The position numbers and the translations under genes were made by a program. 9,084 nt of DNA from Pseudomonadota bacterium (GTDB taxonomy: Bacteria > Myxococcota_A > UBA796 > SXON01). Below, in pieces: positions 5,851-9,084 of this stretch. The DNA is taken from contig SXOM01000392.1 of NCBI GenBank assembly GCA_005776735.1, positions 1-9,084 on the forward strand, given 5' to 3'. The notes beneath the pieces are model-generated. The model did no database searches, had not been told where the DNA came from, and saw only the letters and a list, made by a program, of their open reading frames with translations. Positions within the stretch are counted from its first letter, which is position 1. Each line of letters starts with the position of its first letter.

Positions 5851-6951
5851 ATGATCCTCCTCGCTGCCTCGGCCTTCGCCGTCGAGCTGCTCAACGTCGA
5901 CCCTGACGGCCCCTTCGACCATTCGACGGTGCAGCTCGGGGGGTTCGTGCAGCCGCGGTTCACGTTCATGCAGGCCAACGTGGATCCGGCGATCCCCGGC
6001 GAGGTCGGGTTCTCGCTCACCCGCGCGCGGCTGGAGTTCGCGGCCGACTTCTGGAAGGACACCGGCTTCCAGGTGCGCACGCAGCTCGGGGTGGAGCTCA
6101 TGCCCGAAGCGCGCCTGAAGGACGCGTGGGTCGAGATCGGGCCCGGGCGCTACGCGCGCCTGCGGGCCGGCCAGATGAAGCCGCCCACGTCGCGTACCTC
6201 GATCGTGAGCGACACCGCCGTGCTGTTCGGGGACCGCCCGGAGATGGCGGACTTCGACCACGATCGCGAGATCGGGGTGATGGTCCTGAGCAACCTCGGC
6301 GAGAAGAACCTCGTCGAGCTCCAGGCGGCGGCGTTCGACGGCGAAGGTGCCAATCGGTTGAGCAACGTCGACGACACGCTGCTGTACGCGGGCCGCGTGG
6401 TGGTGTCGCCGCTCGGCGGGCCGGGCACCACGGGCGAGTTGCTCGATCCCGACGTGCCGGCCACGTTCTCGGTGGGGGCCAGCGCGTTCGCGAACATGAT
6501 GGGCGACGAGGGTGTGCGGGAGATGGCGTCGGGCCTCGGGGGGGAGCTCTTCGGGCACGTCGGGCCGCTCACCGCGCAGGGCGAGTTCCGCATGACGTGG
6601 ACCGACTGGGAGGACGTGAACATCGTCGACTCCTCGGCGTACGGCGGGTACGGCCAGGTGGGCTGCTTCCTGAGCCCGATCCCGGTGGTGGGGAAACACC
6701 TCGCGGTGATCGGTCGGTTCGAGCAGCTCGACCCGTACGTCCCGGTCAACGACGTGCCGCTGACCGGGCCGGCCGACGACGCGCAGGAGCGCCGCACGAT
6801 TGCCGCGGGCGTCGGGGTCTACGCCGGCAAGCCCCTGTTTCGGACGGTCCGCGACCTCCGCGCCTTCGTCTACTGGAACCTGCGCCAGGAGAACGAAGGG
6901 CAATCCTACGACAACGACGGACTGATCGTCGCTTCGCACTTCGGGTTCTGA
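5851..6951 (+). CDS. Phosphate-selective-porin-like outer-membrane protein (OprO/OprP family)
   Basis: This 366-residue outer-membrane beta-barrel protein is made of short alternating polar/hydrophobic strands and ends in Phe (SHFGF), the usual barrel-assembly signal. The N-terminal part shows the family pattern: a strand around GGFVQPRFTF (30-39), then SLTRARLEFAADF (55-67), GFQVRTQLGVE (72-82), LKDAWVEI (89-96) and RLRAGQMKPP (103-112). In porin O/P proteins the last of these reads 'RxGQFKPPF'. The family forms anion-selective channels used for phosphate or polyphosphate uptake. The start is fixed at 5851 because an in-frame TAG lies at 5836-5838, leaving a signal peptide of only about 10 residues, MILLAASAFA, with no basic residue. 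The phosphatase gene starts 2 bases after its stop, so they are very likely co-transcribed. Substrate selectivity is family-based inference. Confidence 0.82.
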   Translation: MILLAASAFAVELLNVDPDGPFDHSTVQLGGFVQPRFTFMQANVDPAIPGEVGFSLTRARLEFAADFWKDTGFQVRTQLGVELMPEARLKDAWVEIGPGRYARLRAGQMKPPTSRTSIVSDTAVLFGDRPEMADFDHDREIGVMVLSNLGEKNLVELQAAAFDGEGANRLSNVDDTLLYAGRVVVSPLGGPGTTGELLDPDVPATFSVGASAFANMMGDEGVREMASGLGGELFGHVGPLTAQGEFRMTWTDWEDVNIVDSSAYGGYGQVGCFLSPIPVVGKHLAVIGRFEQLDPYVPVNDVPLTGPADDAQERRTIAAGVGVYAGKPLFRTVRDLRAFVYWNLRQENEGQSYDNDGLIVASHFGF

Positions 6952-6953
6952 CC

Positions 6954-8207
6954 ATGCCGCTCGCGCTCCTCCTCCTCGGCTGCGACCCGTTCCCCGAAAA
7001 GACCGACGTGCCCAACCTGTCGGCGGACTGCGTGGGGGACATCGAGATCCCCCTCGGCCTGCTCCAGGGCGAGTCGATGCCGGCCGACGCCCACGAAGAG
7101 ACGTACGGGTCGAGCCCCACCCCCTTCGCCGTACACCAGGGGTTTCCTTCGCGGGACCCCTCGGTGAGCCGCAGCTTCTTGTGGCAGACCGACGTGGGGA
7201 CGTTGGCGAGCAGCCTCGTCATCGGCCCCGCCGACACGTTTCCCACCGGCGCCACCACCTACGAGGGCGGCAGCTTCTTGTTCGGCACCGCGCAGCTCAA
7301 CGTCGGGGACTACCGGCAGCACGAGGTGCGGGTGTGTGTGGGGTTGCTTCCCAATACAACGTACACCTACCGGGTGGGTGGCGAAGGCGGGTGGTCCGAC
7401 GAGGCCACGTTCACCACGCCGGGCGCCCCCGGCACCTTCGACAGCTTCCGCGTGGCGATGTTCGGCGACTCGCGCGGCGACGTCGACACCTGGACCCAAG
7501 TCATCGCCGCGGTCGACGCGGCGGCGCCCGACCTGATGATCACCTCCGGCGACATGGTGGAGCTCGGCGCCAGCCAGATCGAGTGGGACAACTGGTTTGC
7601 CGCTTCGGGCGACGTGATGGCCCGCCGCCCGTTGGCCATCACCCACGGCAACCACGAGTTCCTGGCCCAGGGCTACTTCGCGCAGGTCGGCATGCCGGGC
7701 AACGAAGAGTGGTACGCCCTGGACTGGGGCCCGCTGCACCTCGTGGCGCTCAACGACACGGTGCGCGACCAGACGCAGCTCAGCTCCGACCAGGTGCAGT
7801 TCATGCGTGCGGAATACCAGGCGGCCACGGCCGATTGGCGGTGGGTGGTCCACCACCAGCCGGCGTACTCCACGTGCACCACCCACGGCTCCTTCGAAGC
7901 GCTCCGCGAGTACTGGGCGCCGGTGTGGGAAGAATCGAACGTCGATCTCGTCGTGGCCGGGCACAACCACATCTACGAGCGGAGTGTGCCGATCCTGGCC
8001 GGCGCCGAGGCCGAAGGTGGCGTCACCTACGTGGTGACCGGCGGCGCGGGCGCCCCTCTGTATGAAAACTCGCAGGCCGACTGGTTCGGGCTCGTGGCCA
8101 ACCCGATCAACCACTACGTCATCGCCGACTTCTCGACCGACCGGGTGGACTTCGTGGCGTACGACCTCGCCGGCAACGTGATCGACTCGTTCAGCCTGTC
8201 GCACTGA
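6954..8207 (+). CDS. Lipoprotein metallophosphoesterase, purple-acid-phosphatase-like
   Basis: This 417-residue protein begins MPLALLLLGC, a minimal lipoprotein signal with Cys10 lipidated, so it probably acts at the cell surface or in the periplasm. Residues about 50-155 look like the fibronectin-III-like N-terminal domain of purple acid phosphatases. The metallophosphoesterase domain follows, with GDSRGD (Asp172), SGDMVE (Asp200), HGNHE (Asn233, His234), VVHHQP (His301) and AGHNHIYER (His337, His339). The Tyr of the plant/animal motif GDxxY is replaced by Glu203, so a charge-transfer 'purple' Fe-Tyr centre is not expected. It probably hydrolyses phosphate esters, supplying phosphate to the porin encoded 2 bases upstream. 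The ATG at 6954 is preferred, although the frame is open far upstream and antecedent codons are Arg-rich, because none is ATG, GTG or TTG close by. Its last 17 bases overlap the end of the opposing gene. Confidence 0.87.
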   Translation: MPLALLLLGCDPFPEKTDVPNLSADCVGDIEIPLGLLQGESMPADAHEETYGSSPTPFAVHQGFPSRDPSVSRSFLWQTDVGTLASSLVIGPADTFPTGATTYEGGSFLFGTAQLNVGDYRQHEVRVCVGLLPNTTYTYRVGGEGGWSDEATFTTPGAPGTFDSFRVAMFGDSRGDVDTWTQVIAAVDAAAPDLMITSGDMVELGASQIEWDNWFAASGDVMARRPLAITHGNHEFLAQGYFAQVGMPGNEEWYALDWGPLHLVALNDTVRDQTQLSSDQVQFMRAEYQAATADWRWVVHHQPAYSTCTTHGSFEALREYWAPVWEESNVDLVVAGHNHIYERSVPILAGAEAEGGVTYVVTGGAGAPLYENSQADWFGLVANPINHYVIADFSTDRVDFVAYDLAGNVIDSFSLSH

Positions 8208-8628
8208 CCCAGTCGGCGGCCGCCACGTACACGCCGATGCCGGCGGCGACGAGCCCGCATCCGAGCGCGAGGCCGAGGGACACCCGCGCGGCGCGGGGGT
8301 CCTGGCGTGCGTAGAGCGTCACCGTTCCGGCCACGGCCAGGACCAGCGCAAACCACGCCAGGTGCTCCTTGGTCTCGAAGACCACCGCCGCCGTGGGCAC
8401 GTCCAGGCGCAGGCGCGGCTTCACCGCTTGGCGGTAGCTCGGGTACAACCCCCAGCCGATCCCGTTGAGGGCCGCCAGGAGCATCGTCGCGTAGAGCGCG
8501 ACGGTCCGCGCGCGGCCGGCCGCCTCGGCCCGCCGCAAGAGCACCACCGGGTGCGCCAACGCGGCGAGCGCGAGGGCCGACAAGAGGCCGTGGACGGGCA
8601 TCAGCGCCGCGTAGAGCCAGGCGGTCAC
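8191..8628 (-). CDS. Small four-helix membrane protein, function unknown
   Basis: This is a 145-residue integral membrane protein with about four hydrophobic segments, near residues 5-31, 42-62, 90-106 and 114-138. Distinct conserved-looking features are His13 and His26 in segment one, YPSYR (62-66) after segment two, and FETKEHLAW (84-92) entering segment three. In-membrane His residues could ligate haem b, as in small cytochrome-like proteins, but I do not recognise a named family. The start is GTG at 8628, overlapping the upstream gene's TGA as GTGA, so translation is coupled. A longer reading in the same frame, to 9036, is rejected because its N-terminal part is Arg/Gly/Pro-rich shadow of the neighbouring genes. 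The gene ends inside the 3' end of the opposing phosphatase gene. Confidence 0.78.
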   Translation of the reverse strand: MTAWLYAALMPVHGLLSALALAALAHPVVLLRRAEAAGRARTVALYATMLLAALNGIGWGLYPSYRQAVKPRLRLDVPTAAVVFETKEHLAWFALVLAVAGTVTLYARQDPRAARVSLGLALGCGLVAAGIGVYVAAADWVSATG

Positions 8629-8930
8629 GGGTAGGCCACCATCGCCCCGGCCGCGGGCAGGACCAGCGCGGGTGCCCACCACGCCGCGGTGCGCACGACG
8701 CGCGCCGGGTCGGTCGCCACCCCCGCGACCACCACCCCCGCCATGCCGCCGTGGATGGCCGCCATCGCGATGCGGCCGAAGTAGGGGATGTGGGCCTGGG
8801 CGAAGACCAGCGCCGGGTCGTCGGCCACCGCGCCGAGGCGCTGGAGGGCGTAGCTGACACACGCCGCGGTCCCGAAGACGAGCGCACCCGCGGCGACGCG
8901 GGCGCCGCGCGCGGGGGGCGTACCGCTCAC
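8625..8930 (-). CDS. Small three-helix membrane protein, function unknown
   Basis: This is a 101-residue protein with three hydrophobic segments, near residues 12-30, 52-72 and 82-100. Between the first two is AQAHIPYFGR (44-53), and His60 sits within segment two (AAIHGGMAG). No family is recognised. The start is GTG at 8930, whose GTGA also contains the stop of the upstream radical-SAM gene. Its own stop overlaps the next gene's GTG in the same way. The frame continues open upstream to about 9080, but that stretch is antisense-like Arg/Pro composition, while a different frame there encodes a clear SPASM domain. The tight coupling implies that the two membrane proteins and the radical-SAM protein act together. 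Confidence 0.75.
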   Translation of the reverse strand: MSGTPPARGARVAAGALVFGTAACVSYALQRLGAVADDPALVFAQAHIPYFGRIAMAAIHGGMAGVVVAGVATDPARVVRTAAWWAPALVLPAAGAMVAYP

Positions 8931-9084
8931 GCGCCCTCCCGGACCCGCGGGCACTCGGGGTCGGGGGCGAACCGGTCTCCGGTGACGGCCTCGGCGACGA
9001 TGCGGCAGCCGCCCCGGCACACACCCTGCCACGCACACGACACGCACGGCTCGGGCGGCGCCGCCGCGTGGGCCCGCCACGCCG
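8927..9084 (-). CDS. Radical SAM/SPASM-domain protein, C-terminal fragment (5' end outside window)
   Basis: The minus-strand frame entering at 9082 and ending with TGA at 8929-8927 encodes 51 residues of a SPASM domain. The Cys spacing is Cys-x2-Cys-x5-Cys-x3-Cys-x17-Cys, with motifs PCVSCAW, VCRGGCR, VTGD and APDPEC. The 'RGGCR ... TGD ... DPxC' pattern is typical of SPASM maturases and haem-modifying radical-SAM enzymes (PqqE-, MftC-, NirJ/AhbD-like), where these Cys bind auxiliary [4Fe-4S] clusters. The radical-SAM CxxxCxxC core would lie off the right edge. The fragment ends ECPRVREGA and overlaps the following gene by 4 bases. Which subfamily it belongs to cannot be told from this end alone. 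Confidence 0.8.
   Translation of the reverse strand, partial: AWRAHAAAPPEPCVSCAWQGVCRGGCRIVAEAVTGDRFAPDPECPRVREGA

Noticed and set aside
5053..6939. A 628-codon minus-strand open frame across the porin gene, the divergent gap and the lipoprotein gene
   Set aside because: Composition is Arg/Gly/Pro/His-rich without motifs, and it is antisense to a porin with a recognisable family pattern. It is a compositional shadow.
6126..6953. Upstream extension of the phosphatase frame inside the porin gene
   Set aside because: The added residues are an Arg-rich shadow of the porin. The codons just before the ATG would give an attractive Arg-containing leader (DRRFALRVLT), but none is ATG, GTG or TTG; a CTG start is possible but unsupported.
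6906..8204. A 432-codon minus-strand open frame opposite the phosphatase gene
   Set aside because: It is His/Arg/Val/Gly-rich without motifs, while the + strand shows all metallophosphoesterase motifs.
8629..9036. N-terminal extension of the 145-residue membrane protein to a 281-residue form
   Set aside because: The extra part is Arg/Gly/Pro-rich and out of frame with the 101-residue protein and the SPASM fragment, both of which look genuinely coding.
1..9084. CRISPR arrays, tRNA/rRNA genes, insertion sequences or phage-type features
   Set aside because: No regular repeat-spacer pattern, tRNA-like fold, transposase motif or terminal inverted repeats were seen, and nearly all bases are accounted for by coding sequence.

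Overview
The window is about 9 kb of very GC-rich (roughly 70%), tightly packed bacterial DNA. Third codon positions are almost all G or C, genes are separated by a few bases or overlap, and the exported proteins are Gram-negative in type: two lipoproteins and an outer-membrane beta-barrel ending in Phe. This suits a Gram-negative, possibly Myxococcota/deltaproteobacterial-like organism, but no phylogenetic marker is present and the placement is an impression only. There are no rRNA or tRNA genes, CRISPR arrays or insertion sequences, and no gene-free stretch longer than about 150 bases.

Layout. (1) Bases 1-42 look like the acidic C-terminal tail of a + strand gene, followed by a small hairpin. 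(2) Bases 95-5104, minus strand, form a three-gene operon read from right to left. It encodes a Blh/ETHE1-like metallo-beta-lactamase-fold persulfide dioxygenase candidate, then a fused 16-Cys ferredoxin/NrfD membrane-anchor subunit, then a 907-residue molybdopterin oxidoreductase catalytic subunit. Gaps are 9 and 6 bases, and each upstream stop codon is embedded in the next Shine-Dalgarno sequence. The Mo subunit has a [4Fe-4S] motif but no Tat signal, so the complex probably faces the cytoplasm and exchanges electrons with the quinone pool. The dioxygenase neighbour suggests sulfur chemistry, possibly persulfide to sulfite and then sulfite to sulfate; the Mo substrate itself is inferred, not shown. 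(3) Bases 5235-5705, minus strand, encode a small TPR-like lipoprotein. A perfect 10-bp inverted repeat and a leader hairpin lie between it and the dioxygenase gene. (4) Bases 5706-5850 are a divergent intergenic region with an 11-bp direct repeat at 21-bp spacing and a bulged hairpin.

(5) Bases 5851-8207, plus strand, are a two-gene unit: a phosphate-selective-porin-like (OprO/OprP family) protein, then, 2 bases later, a purple-acid-phosphatase-like lipoprotein metallophosphoesterase. Together they look like a cell-surface phosphate or organophosphate scavenging module. (6) Bases 8191-9084, minus strand, are a three-gene operon that runs off the right edge: the C-terminal SPASM end of a radical-SAM protein, then two small membrane proteins of 101 and 145 residues. 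Both junctions are 4-base GTGA overlaps. This operon meets the phosphatase gene tail to tail with a 17-base overlap of coding sequence.

The most interesting points are the dioxygenase/molybdoenzyme operon, the small radical-SAM plus two-membrane-protein operon of unrecognised function, the phosphatase lacking the usual Tyr metal ligand, and the very short, weakly charged signal peptides on all three exported proteins.
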